NCBI GenBank assembly: GCA_038880255.1
Contig: JAVZSA010000016.1
Coordinates: forward strand, 1-23,461
Source of the DNA: ARK-15 sp038880255
Lineage (GTDB): Archaea; Thermoplasmatota; Thermoplasmata; Thermoplasmatales; ARK-15
Length of the DNA stretch: 23,461 nt
Reading direction: 5' to 3'
Shown: piece by piece, positions 17,221 through 23,461 of the stretch
How the letters are laid out: every line of letters begins with the position of its first letter
How positions within the stretch are numbered: the stretch's first letter is position 1
Notes under the pieces: generated by a model
The model's database searches: none
What the model was told of the DNA's origin: nothing
Seen by the model: the letters and a program-made list of their open reading frames with translations, nothing else
Program-made: the position numbers and the translations under genes

Positions 17221-17258
17221 TTGACCAGTCAGTCAATATTAATTGACCAACCGATTAA
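17221..17258. promoter_or_regulatory. Tandem TetR-type operators between divergent promoters
   Basis: Two 16-base sites start with the same TTGACCA: TTGACCAGTCAGTCAA at 17221-17236 and TTGACCAACCGATTAA at 17243-17258. They match at 11 of 16 positions and are 22 bases apart, about two helical turns. The first is an imperfect inverted repeat (TTGAC...GTCAA). They fill the space between the MFS TATA box (17211-17220) and the tetR TATA box (17259-17270). Binding would cover the TFB site of both promoters. This layout suggests autorepression plus control of the transporter unit. Confidence 0.7.
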
Positions 17259-17288
17259 TTTAAATAAATATTTGTTATACTTATTATT

Positions 17289-17855
17289 ATGAAAGGAAAA
17301 AATGAAAAAATGGAGAAAATATTGAAGGCGGCAATATTCTACTTTTCTAAAAAAGGTTATGATAGGGCTACTATTGATGAAATTGCCAGGAAGAGTGGTG
17401 TTAGTAAAGGAACGGTGTTTTTTTATTTTAAGAAAAAAGAAAAATTGATAGAAAAAATATCTTTATTATCTGTACCACTTGATCAAATATATGAGATAAA
17501 CCAGAGGAATTATTCAAATCCAAAGGATATCCTTAAAGATTTTGGATTACTTTTCTTAAATAAATACAATGATCCAAATATGAGGAATTTACTTATTATG
17601 ACTATGGCATTTAAAAATAGGTATACAAACATTGAAAAGGCTTTAGAAACTTTATGTTTTCAGGAAATGGACAAAATGTTTAATCGTGTAGAGAATCTTT
17701 ATGGAAAAGAAATACCATTTACAATGAGAAGAGCATTTTTCGGTGCTCTTATGTGTTATGTAATTTGGTGGAATAAAAATATAATGGGGCCATCGGAATA
17801 TGTTGAAAAACTTGTTGATCAAATATTGTACAATGTAAAAGTATCTCGAGAGTAA
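17289..17855 (+). CDS. TetR family transcriptional regulator
   Basis: The 188-residue protein has a classic TetR N-terminal DNA-binding domain at about 8-57: KILKAAIFYFSKKGYDRATIDEIARKSGVSKGTVFFYFKKKEKLIEKI. The helix-turn-helix recognition part is GVSKGTVFFYF. The C-terminal ligand-binding domain is helical and variable, with RRAFFGALMCYVIWWNKN near the end. It is divergent from the MFS-TauE/SafE unit, with two operator-like repeats between them, so it probably represses both directions until a ligand binds. The ATG lies 19 bases after a TATA-like box, consistent with a leaderless transcript. It belongs to the general TetR family; the ligand is unknown. Confidence 0.95.
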   Translation: MKGKNEKMEKILKAAIFYFSKKGYDRATIDEIARKSGVSKGTVFFYFKKKEKLIEKISLLSVPLDQIYEINQRNYSNPKDILKDFGLLFLNKYNDPNMRNLLIMTMAFKNRYTNIEKALETLCFQEMDKMFNRVENLYGKEIPFTMRRAFFGALMCYVIWWNKNIMGPSEYVEKLVDQILYNVKVSRE

Positions 17856-17993
17856 TTAAATAAATAACTAAAAAAACTACACATAGATCTTTATTGGACC
17901 ACTATTTTACTTTATTTAACAGTTAATAAAATTTTAATAAAATAACTTAAAATAATTAGAAATTTTTTAGAAATTATGAAGATATTTAATTTA

Positions 17994-18067
17994 TGGGGCC
18001 GGCCGGATTCGAACCGACGACCAACGGGTTATGAGCCCGTCGCTCCACCTGGCTAAGCTACGGCCCC
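17994..18067 (-). tRNA. tRNA with CAU anticodon (elongator Met or Ile2)
   Basis: All arms fold on the minus strand. The acceptor is GGGGCCG pairing with CGGCCCC plus discriminator A. The D arm is GCTTAGCCAGGTGGAGC, the anticodon arm ACGGG-CTCATAA-CCCGT, the variable loop five bases, and the T arm GTCGG-TTCGAAT-CCGGC. Length is 74 bases including the discriminator, with no intron and no encoded CCA. The first pair is G-C, so it is not the archaeal initiator, which usually starts A-U. CAU with A73 fits either elongator Met or Ile2 (whose C34 is changed to agmatidine in archaea). A TATA-like box at about 18093-18104 lies 26-37 bases upstream. Confidence 0.95.
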
Positions 18068-18382
18068 TTAAAAATCTATAATGTTCCATTCATATTTAAA
18101 ATTTACATTTGTAATTTTGGTAAGAATTTAATTTATAATATTAAATATAAAAATTTTCAAATCGATAAAAGATTGATAAAAAAATTTTTAAATTGAATAA
18201 ATTAATTATTAAGTTATTTATTATTTATTTTGTTTTTAAAATCTTCAATAATCATAATGAATATAGCTTTGAGACAAATTAAATAATAATTTATGTTTTT
18301 GTAATTAATTTATCATTTATGCAAATTTTAAATATAAATAAATTTGATACTAGAATGGGATTATATTTGAGGTGAGTATTTA
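18068..18382. other. Non-coding AT-rich spacer between tRNA and helicase
   Basis: I find no gene in these 315 bases. The left end holds the tRNA promoter (minus strand, TATA-like box near 18093-18104). The right end holds the helicase promoter: TTTTAAATATAAATAAATTT at about 18326-18343, and GAGGTGAG at 18369-18376 as a ribosome binding site six bases before the ATG. The helicase mRNA is therefore leadered, unlike most first genes here. The middle is low-complexity A/T sequence with no stable hairpin that I can see. Confidence 0.6.
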
Positions 18383-20212
18383 ATGAAATATTTTCCATAT
18401 GAATTTAGAGAAAATCAGGAAGAGATGTACAAGTTTATTAAAAAATATGTGGATGATTATCCAATTTGTATTCAAGCGCCCACAGGTTTTGGAAAAACAC
18501 CAATCACACTTTCATCACTTTTGGAAAAAGGAAGAAATATTCTTTGGGTAGTAAGAACTGGGACTGAAACAGATCGCCCTATAGAAGAACTAAAAAAAAT
18601 AAATGAAAAACATGGCACAAATTTTTTAGGCATTAGTTTTAGGGGGAAAAGGGATATGTGTTTACTTGCAAGAGAAAAAATAGAGGATCGTGATTTAACC
18701 TACGATGACATATCCTTTTTTTGTCAAAAAAATATAAAAAAATGTAAATATAAAAAAAATTTAGAAAAATTTGAAGCTTTACCAAATGAACCACTGTTAT
18801 ATTCAGAAATATTAAGTTTTTCAAAAAAGGAGAATATTTGTCCTTACTATTATCAGAGAAAAATTGCACCCTTTTTGAATTTAATTTCAATAAATTATAA
18901 TTATATTGTAAATGAAAACATGCTTTGGTCATTAAAAAATATATTTTATTTTAGTGATGCATATCTTGTTGTGGATGAAGCACACAATTTACAGTTTACA
19001 GCAATGAACCTAAATAGTGATTCGATTAGTACAAATTCAATACAAAGGGCAAAGGATGAATTACAGATGATTGATGATCCTTCTTCCGTTTATAATATAT
19101 TAGAAAAATTGAATCTAAAATTATCTAGATTATTATCAAGAAAAAGGGAAATTATATTGGATTTCGATAAATTTATTGAGGATCTTGATGAGAATGAAAT
19201 TGAAAAATTGATAAGGATGGGTGAAATGGTAAGGTCAAAAAGGATGCGTGAAGGTAAAAGACCCACATCCTCAATATTTCATATCGGGGATTTCCTTGAA
19301 AAATCCATATCATTGAAAGATGAGGAAGGCATTGCATTTTTCCTTAGAAAGGAAAAGAAAAATATAATTATGGAAAGATGGGATATGAGATCTTCAGAAA
19401 TACTTCAAAATATATGGTATAGGTTTAGGGGTAATATATTTATTTCAGGCACAATTGCTCCTGTTGATGCTTTTGCCAATGTTATTGGTCTTAAAGAATA
19501 CAAATATTTAGAAATTCCATCAAATTTTAATGAAAATAATGTGAAAAGCATTATTGTAGATGGTGTTTCCACTAAGGGTGAAAAAATTTCAATGGAGATG
19601 AGAAATAAATATTCAACAATCATTAATACATTTTTAGAAGAATTTTCAAATAGGAATGTTGCTATTTTTTCTGCAAGTTACAGGATACAGGATTCAGTAA
19701 TAGATATTGTTAAGAAAGAATTTTGGCCTAGAATTTTTGTTGAGAGAGAAGGAATGAAAGGAGATGAATCTAGAGAAATATTGGAGAAATTTAAAAAAGC
19801 AGCATATTCAAACAAAAAGGGCATACTTCTTGCAACAGCATTTGGAAGGTTTGCTGAGGGAGCGGATTTTCCAGGCAAAGAATTGGAAGCATTAATGCTT
19901 GTTGGTATACCATTTGAAAAAATTACATTAAAAATAAAAACATATATTGACTACTATGAAAATAAGTTTGGTAAAAAAATTGGTAGATATTATGCATATA
20001 TTATACCTGCACTTAGAAGATCATCCCAATCTCTGGGAAGAGTAATTAGATCAAGTAGTGATAAGGGGATGTTCATTCTTGCTGATGAAAGGTATAAAAA
20101 TAAAATTTATTTTGATCTATTACCAGATTTTATAAAAAAGTCATCAATAAATGTAAAGTATGATGAATTTTATAAAAAAATAAAGGAATATGAAAAAATT
20201 TTATTCGTATGA
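18383..20212 (+). CDS. XPD/Rad3-type iron-sulfur DNA helicase
   Basis: This is a superfamily 2, 5'-3' DNA helicase of 609 residues, likely for DNA repair. Walker A is QAPTGFGKT (31-39) and the DEAH box is VVDEAHNL (196-203). The four cysteines of the 4Fe-4S domain lie between motifs I and II: Cys93, Cys114, Cys121 and Cys153. The second RecA-like domain holds GNIFISGTIAPVDAF, FAEGADFPG and the motif VI region SQSLGRVIRSSSDKG. Length is as expected for archaeal XPD. The mRNA has a short leader with a strong GAGGTGAG site. The 3' end overlaps the convergent oxidase gene by 12 bases. It could equally be a DinG-like paralogue, but the cysteine spacing and size fit XPD. Confidence 0.95.
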   Translation: MKYFPYEFRENQEEMYKFIKKYVDDYPICIQAPTGFGKTPITLSSLLEKGRNILWVVRTGTETDRPIEELKKINEKHGTNFLGISFRGKRDMCLLAREKIEDRDLTYDDISFFCQKNIKKCKYKKNLEKFEALPNEPLLYSEILSFSKKENICPYYYQRKIAPFLNLISINYNYIVNENMLWSLKNIFYFSDAYLVVDEAHNLQFTAMNLNSDSISTNSIQRAKDELQMIDDPSSVYNILEKLNLKLSRLLSRKREIILDFDKFIEDLDENEIEKLIRMGEMVRSKRMREGKRPTSSIFHIGDFLEKSISLKDEEGIAFFLRKEKKNIIMERWDMRSSEILQNIWYRFRGNIFISGTIAPVDAFANVIGLKEYKYLEIPSNFNENNVKSIIVDGVSTKGEKISMEMRNKYSTIINTFLEEFSNRNVAIFSASYRIQDSVIDIVKKEFWPRIFVEREGMKGDESREILEKFKKAAYSNKKGILLATAFGRFAEGADFPGKELEALMLVGIPFEKITLKIKTYIDYYENKFGKKIGRYYAYIIPALRRSSQSLGRVIRSSSDKGMFILADERYKNKIYFDLLPDFIKKSSINVKYDEFYKKIKEYEKILFV

Positions 20213-21328
20213 TTTTTCTTTAATAATTACCCTATTTACAAGCCAAAGGTATACTGAAAGAAGAGCAAGAGAGATTATTATTGATGAATAGACCCAAATA
20301 TCTGATATTTGCATGATTCCATTTAAGAAATTCTCAGCCTTAATCCCGGTATCCCCTGTTATTATAAAGTATGGATATCTTGAATAATCATTGAGAAACT
20401 CACCCAATGGAATGGCAAAGAGTGAAAGGATAGAAAGAACAAGAGAAGTGTATCCCAATTTTTTTCCTTTGCAATAGTAAAGCATACTTATTAAAAGGAG
20501 TATCCATAGGAGGGAAATAATAATAATGAATATCACAAAAAGGTAAAAGAGGCTATTTTCAGAACCTGATGAGGAAAATGGACCAAACAGAACTGATGCT
20601 ATGTATGGTGAATATTGATTAAGTTCCCATGCATAAATAAAACCTAGAAATGATTCTATTAGCATTGTGGGAATAGAAATGTAGAGGAATAATGAAATTA
20701 ATTGGCGATATTTTTCATCGCCTTTTTTCCAATAGAGATAGCTGTAAATACCTACCATCATAAGTGAAACCATTGTCAAAGACCCAAATATTCTATGGAG
20801 AGTAAAATCTGGATATAAGGGATTTCCAAATACATAATAAAGGGATCCATTCAATGCTTGTTGCATACCATATGGATAATCTATGAATGAGAAAATCATA
20901 TTAAATCCAATAGGGACCATTATTGTACCTATTGCCATTATTATACCAACAAGTAAATGTGTTCTTTCCTTAATCTTATCCCAAGTAAACCAATAGATTC
21001 CTATAGATGGTAATGCAATTAGTATGCCAATTATAGAAATCGTAATAGGTATAAACAAAATTGTTGTAGCATAAAATGTTAGTAAAGGCCAAAAACCACC
21101 TAAAAATACAGTTATCCAGGTTGCCCAAACCCCGGCAAAAAGATCTGAAATTACCATAAATTTAAAAATTTTTTTAAGTGCTGATTTTAAATAATCATCC
21201 TTTCTTTTTATCTGTATATATTCTATTATTGGTATTAATATGGATATACCAAGTATTAAATTCACAAGAAATAGATGACCTATGACCGCATAACCAAGTA
21301 ATATAAATGAATCAAAAACGCTGTTCAT
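20201..21328 (-). CDS. Cytochrome bd-type oxidase second subunit, CydA-like (CydA')
   Basis: This 375-residue protein has about nine membrane segments and is encoded just after CydA, with an ATGA overlap and a strong GGAGGG site. It does not show CydB features. It parallels CydA instead. A His (His18) lies in TM1 (GYAVIGHLFLVNLILG). FTWD at 114-117 is followed by a segment matching CydA in layout up to a Pro-x-Gly. The segment NPLYPDFTLHR (169-179) has a His like the CydA NPDLYATFIH. SRYPYFI (316-322) sits where CydA has GRHPWAI. It is therefore probably a diverged CydA duplicate, as in archaeal CydAA' oxidases. It would be an integral membrane haem subunit or a structural partner. No cydB is present in this window. 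Confidence 0.82.
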   Translation of the reverse strand: MNSVFDSFILLGYAVIGHLFLVNLILGISILIPIIEYIQIKRKDDYLKSALKKIFKFMVISDLFAGVWATWITVFLGGFWPLLTFYATTILFIPITISIIGILIALPSIGIYWFTWDKIKERTHLLVGIIMAIGTIMVPIGFNMIFSFIDYPYGMQQALNGSLYYVFGNPLYPDFTLHRIFGSLTMVSLMMVGIYSYLYWKKGDEKYRQLISLFLYISIPTMLIESFLGFIYAWELNQYSPYIASVLFGPFSSSGSENSLFYLFVIFIIIISLLWILLLISMLYYCKGKKLGYTSLVLSILSLFAIPLGEFLNDYSRYPYFIITGDTGIKAENFLNGIMQISDIWVYSSIIISLALLSVYLWLVNRVIIKEKSYE

Positions 21329-22845
21329 TTTTTATCCCTCCTTACTCTCATAAAATATATTATGGCATAACTTCCGAAGAATAGTATTGCCAGTTCCACT
21401 GCAATTATAAGTGCTGAAAAGCCGAAAGTTATTTGGTTTGGTGTGATTATTTGCCAATATTGAATTAAGCCATATATTGCCCATGGATGCCTACCAGCTT
21501 CTCTAACTGCCCAACCTGCTGAAGCTGCAATTAACCCAAGGATTGGAGCTGCGAAAGAGGAGTACACAAGAAAATCTTGTATTGATATTCTAAAAATTTT
21601 TTTGAACAATTTTTGTAAGTATGAGGAATAGGAAGCAAAATAAATTATGGCAAAAATAAACAATATTATTCCAGAGATTACCATTGACCAATACACATAA
21701 TATCCCCAAGAGGCGAAGGCTCGTGCATCCATAACCGATGAAATAACAGCATTTGGATCAATTGAACTATTTGCTAATCCCAGATAATAATTGAATCCTG
21801 GAAAAGTATAATTTGGATTCCCATAAAGTAATATACCCATAATTGGATCTTTACCCCCAGCATTACCAAGACCTTCAAATGCAACAAATTTTAAAACATT
21901 ATATTGGTAAACAATTCTGCCCATAAAATCTCCAGAAAATGCCATTAAAATTGAAGCCACTGAACCCACTCCATAACTCACCCTGAGTAATTTCATTCTA
22001 TAGTTTCTCTCATTACTCCTTTTCAAATAATCAAGAGCGATAAAAGCACTTGCTTCAAATGATGCTATTATTATGGTTGCAAGAACAGTATGTATAAATG
22101 TGGCATAAAGGTCAGGATTTTCTAATGGTATTATTGGATTATAAAATATTATTCCAATTTGATTGGATAATGAATACTGTATTAAAGCAAGAGTACCTTT
22201 ATTTTGTAATGCAACGTACAAATTTGCAAGAGCTGTTTGATTCACATAATTTTGGCCAAGTGATGGCATCCATGGGAGTATCTTTGAAACAAGGTCACCT
22301 GTACCCCAGGGTACATTCATAAATGAATTGGCTGCAAGTATAAGATATGCTGAAAAATTTGAAGCAAAAAGTAAAATTATTCCAAAAGAAAAATGTACCC
22401 AAGATGGTTTTTTAGAATCCCAGGTGAACAGGTAAACTGCTAAAAATACTATTTCTATCATAAAAGCAAAAAGTTCTATTACAAGAGGAGCGAAGAAAAA
22501 TGAACCAATTGCAACAAGTGTACCTGACCAAATTTGGACCAGACCAAATTCAACTAATGTTCCAGTAGCAGCACCTATTGCAAATGAAATACCCCAAACG
22601 GTACTCAATTTTTTTGCAGCATCTAAATACTCTTTGTTATTTTTTCTTATCCCCAAAAATTCATAGGTAAGCACTAGGTATGGTAGGCCTACAGCCATTA
22701 AAAGAAAGAATCCATGAACATAAATACCCAATATTGTCATTGGTTCTGCAGCATTTGCATTGTTTATCAGTGCAGTTGTTTCCCCTAAAGAAAATGTACT
22801 CAAAAATACTATGGCAGTAATCAATAATAAAGGGTAATGTTTCAT
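21325..22845 (-). CDS. cydA: Cytochrome bd-type ubiquinol oxidase subunit I
   Basis: This is the membrane oxidase subunit that oxidises quinol and reduces oxygen to water, 506 residues. Landmarks by comparison with bacterial CydA are: His44 (IYVHGFFLLM, the high-spin haem ligand region), Glu99 in GTLVEFG, ANSFMNVPWG (172-181), His252 (FIHTVLAT, the b558 ligand region), Lys319 and Glu324 with the same five-residue spacing as the quinol-site pair, Met388 (YWSMVISG) and GRHPW (451-455). The Q-loop is short. A hydrophobic N-terminal segment could be the first membrane helix or a signal anchor. A TATA-like AATTTATATC lies about 25-33 bases before the ATG. It is co-transcribed with the CydA'-like gene. 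The electron donor could be a menaquinone or another quinol. Confidence 0.93.
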   Translation of the reverse strand: MKHYPLLLITAIVFLSTFSLGETTALINNANAAEPMTILGIYVHGFFLLMAVGLPYLVLTYEFLGIRKNNKEYLDAAKKLSTVWGISFAIGAATGTLVEFGLVQIWSGTLVAIGSFFFAPLVIELFAFMIEIVFLAVYLFTWDSKKPSWVHFSFGIILLFASNFSAYLILAANSFMNVPWGTGDLVSKILPWMPSLGQNYVNQTALANLYVALQNKGTLALIQYSLSNQIGIIFYNPIIPLENPDLYATFIHTVLATIIIASFEASAFIALDYLKRSNERNYRMKLLRVSYGVGSVASILMAFSGDFMGRIVYQYNVLKFVAFEGLGNAGGKDPIMGILLYGNPNYTFPGFNYYLGLANSSIDPNAVISSVMDARAFASWGYYVYWSMVISGIILFIFAIIYFASYSSYLQKLFKKIFRISIQDFLVYSSFAAPILGLIAASAGWAVREAGRHPWAIYGLIQYWQIITPNQITFGFSALIIAVELAILFFGSYAIIYFMRVRRDKK

Positions 22846-23209
22846 AATTGAATATTGGTATACACAGATATAAATTTTTTTCTTAAATGTTTATTATTGA
22901 CTAAATCTTTTCCAAAAATATTATATTTTTGTTTAATATAAATTATATTTTGAAAAATAAAAATTATTCTTTAAATTTTTTATTTTTTTCAAGATTGAAG
23001 TGTCATAGATTGAAAAATAAAAAAATGACAAGAATATTTGTTATTATAGAATCATAAAGATGAATAATATGTTTGGTATAGAGAAAAAAAATCAAAATAC
23101 ATAAAAATTATTCAGTTATTTAAAAAAAATAAAATGTTAAGATTTCAAAGCAAAGATGGAAAAGATTGAAAAAAATTTATATATATTTGATGAAATTTTT
23201 TATTTGATA
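22846..23209. other. AT-rich non-coding region upstream of cydA
   Basis: There is no convincing gene in these 364 bases. The left end holds the cydA promoter (minus strand). An inverted repeat TGTCAT (23001-23006) / ATGACA (23025-23030) with an 18-base A-rich spacer is the only local structure. A TATA-like run, AAATTTATATATATTT (23174-23189 or so), lies 20-35 bases before the G-run that opens the structured region to the right. Confidence 0.5.
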
Positions 23210-23345
23210 GGGGGCGTTATATTAATTAATATAAAGATAAAAAAGTGACCAGGCCTATGGAAAGTAGGCAAGAAAAATCATAAATAAAGTTTTTAAATTT
23301 AGCAAATTGTAATGAATATCCTCCGTACGAAAGGAGGCTACCCCA
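23210..23345. other. Cluster of hairpins, candidate structured RNA or regulatory region
   Basis: GGGGGCG at 23210-23216 is followed by an 18-base perfect palindrome TTATATTAATTAATATAA (23217-23234). Next is a 5-pair hairpin GCCTA-TGGAAAG-TAGGC (23253-23269), then a 5-pair hairpin CCTCC-GTACGAAA-GGAGG (23320-23337), then CCCC (23341-23344) that could pair back to the first G-run. The G/C content is clearly above that of the flanking spacer. The region overlaps the 65-codon minus-strand ORF, so the two readings compete. I recognise no Rfam-type consensus (neither RNase P nor SRP). Confidence 0.35.
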
Positions 23346-23423
23346 TATAGCAAGAAGTTTTAAGGCAATAAATGTAAAAGAAATTCTGTCAATAGATGCT
23401 ATTATTCTCTGTACTTTATCCAC
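23226..23423 (-). CDS. Possible 65-residue membrane protein
   Basis: The ORF starts with GTG and encodes a basic N-terminus (VDKVQRIIASIDR) and two hydrophobic segments at about 14-37 and 46-65. AGGT eight bases before the GTG could be a ribosome binding site. The stop of an open frame entering from the right edge (TAA at 23416-23418) overlaps the GTG by eight bases, like the coupled overlaps elsewhere in this window. Against it: the family is unrecognised, the sequence overlaps clear hairpins, and T-rich DNA read in any frame gives hydrophobic residues. I treat it as uncertain. Confidence 0.35.
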   Translation of the reverse strand: MDKVQRIIASIDRISFTFIALKLLAIWGSLLSYGGYSLQFAKFKNFIYDFSCLLSIGLVTFLSLY

Positions 23424-23461
23424 CTGAAAATACCTGAAGTAGTTCTATTTTCTCTTTTCCA
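23416..23461 (-). CDS. Possible 3' end of a gene running past the window edge
   Basis: An open frame enters from the right edge on the minus strand and ends GKEKIELLQVFSGG-stop. It overlaps the GTG of the 65-codon ORF by eight bases. A second open frame, ending GIFRWIKYRE-stop at 23402, is equally possible. Too little sequence is present to choose or to name a product. Confidence 0.2.
   Translation of the reverse strand, partial: GKEKIELLQVFSGG

Noticed and set aside
18068..18382. CRISPR-like or tandem repeats in the AT-rich spacer
   Set aside because: The repeated-looking strings are low-complexity A/T runs with no regular spacing or unit.
20201..21328. CydB as the name for the second oxidase subunit
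   Set aside because: Its layout follows CydA (TM1 His, FTWD, NPLY...H, SRYPY), and I cannot find CydB-type N-terminal features.
23001..23030. Inverted repeat TGTCAT/ATGACA as a terminator or operator
   Set aside because: The arms are only six bases with an 18-base A-rich spacer. Such repeats are expected by chance in AT-rich DNA, and no gene boundary needs it.
23253..23345. Possible SRP RNA or RNase P RNA, because GGAA and GGAAAGT occur within a hairpin
   Set aside because: The asymmetric loop of SRP domain IV and the RNase P conserved regions (GAGGAAAGTCC, ACAGAA with its context) are missing. The match is only a few bases.
23210..23423. IS200/IS605-type element end, suggested by short hairpins
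   Set aside because: No TnpA or TnpB sequence, no target-site pattern and no second end are present in the window.

Overview
The window is a piece of an AT-rich archaeal chromosome. The archaeal markers are ribosomal protein eS6, the initiation factor aIF2-gamma, family B DNA polymerase, glycerol-1-phosphate dehydrogenase (archaeal lipids), an archaeal-type pilin, UPF0179, an XPD-type iron-sulfur helicase and a long-form QueD. Gene content, frequent leaderless promoters (TATA-like box about 26 bases before the start codon) and GGTGA-type Shine-Dalgarno sites on internal genes fit a member of the Thermoplasmata, probably an acidophilic, oxygen-using lineage. That placement is an inference; no 16S rRNA is present. 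I see no prophage, insertion sequence or CRISPR array. The window is mostly compact core chromosome.

Layout. Bases 1-4777 hold a small membrane protein, a winged-helix protein, the eS6/aIF2-gamma operon, an orphan type IV pilin-like protein, and a tail-to-tail pair made of a DUF47/PhoU-like protein and a PiT-type anion transporter. Bases 4891-8651 hold DNA polymerase B and, divergently, a queD-queC operon ending in a 48-residue zinc-finger protein. Bases 8628-12836 hold PheRS alpha and, divergently, the egsA-UPF0179-ychF operon. Bases 12856-15072 hold a one-component regulator with a solute-binding-protein-like sensor domain, divergent from TrpRS. Bases 15219-17855 hold a transport module: an MFS transporter and a TauE/SafE exporter, divergent from a TetR regulator. 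Two operator-like repeats sit exactly between the two TATA boxes. Bases 17994-20212 hold a CAU-anticodon tRNA and an XPD-type helicase. Bases 20201-22845 hold a two-gene cytochrome bd-type oxidase. Its second subunit looks like a second CydA copy (CydA') and not CydB. The last 600 bases are mostly non-coding, with a cluster of hairpins overlapping a possible 65-codon ORF.

How the genes work together. Most are informational or core metabolic genes: translation, replication and repair, tRNA modification (preQ0 for archaeosine), lipid backbone synthesis and respiration. Genes on the same strand overlap by 1-7 bases or abut, which suggests translational coupling. Four convergent pairs overlap at their 3' ends. 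The most interesting items are the CydA/CydA' oxidase, the uncatalogued zinc-finger gene coupled to queC, the sensor-domain regulator, the two-cysteine zinc knuckle of aIF2-gamma, the altered signature motifs of the PiT transporter, and the structured right end.
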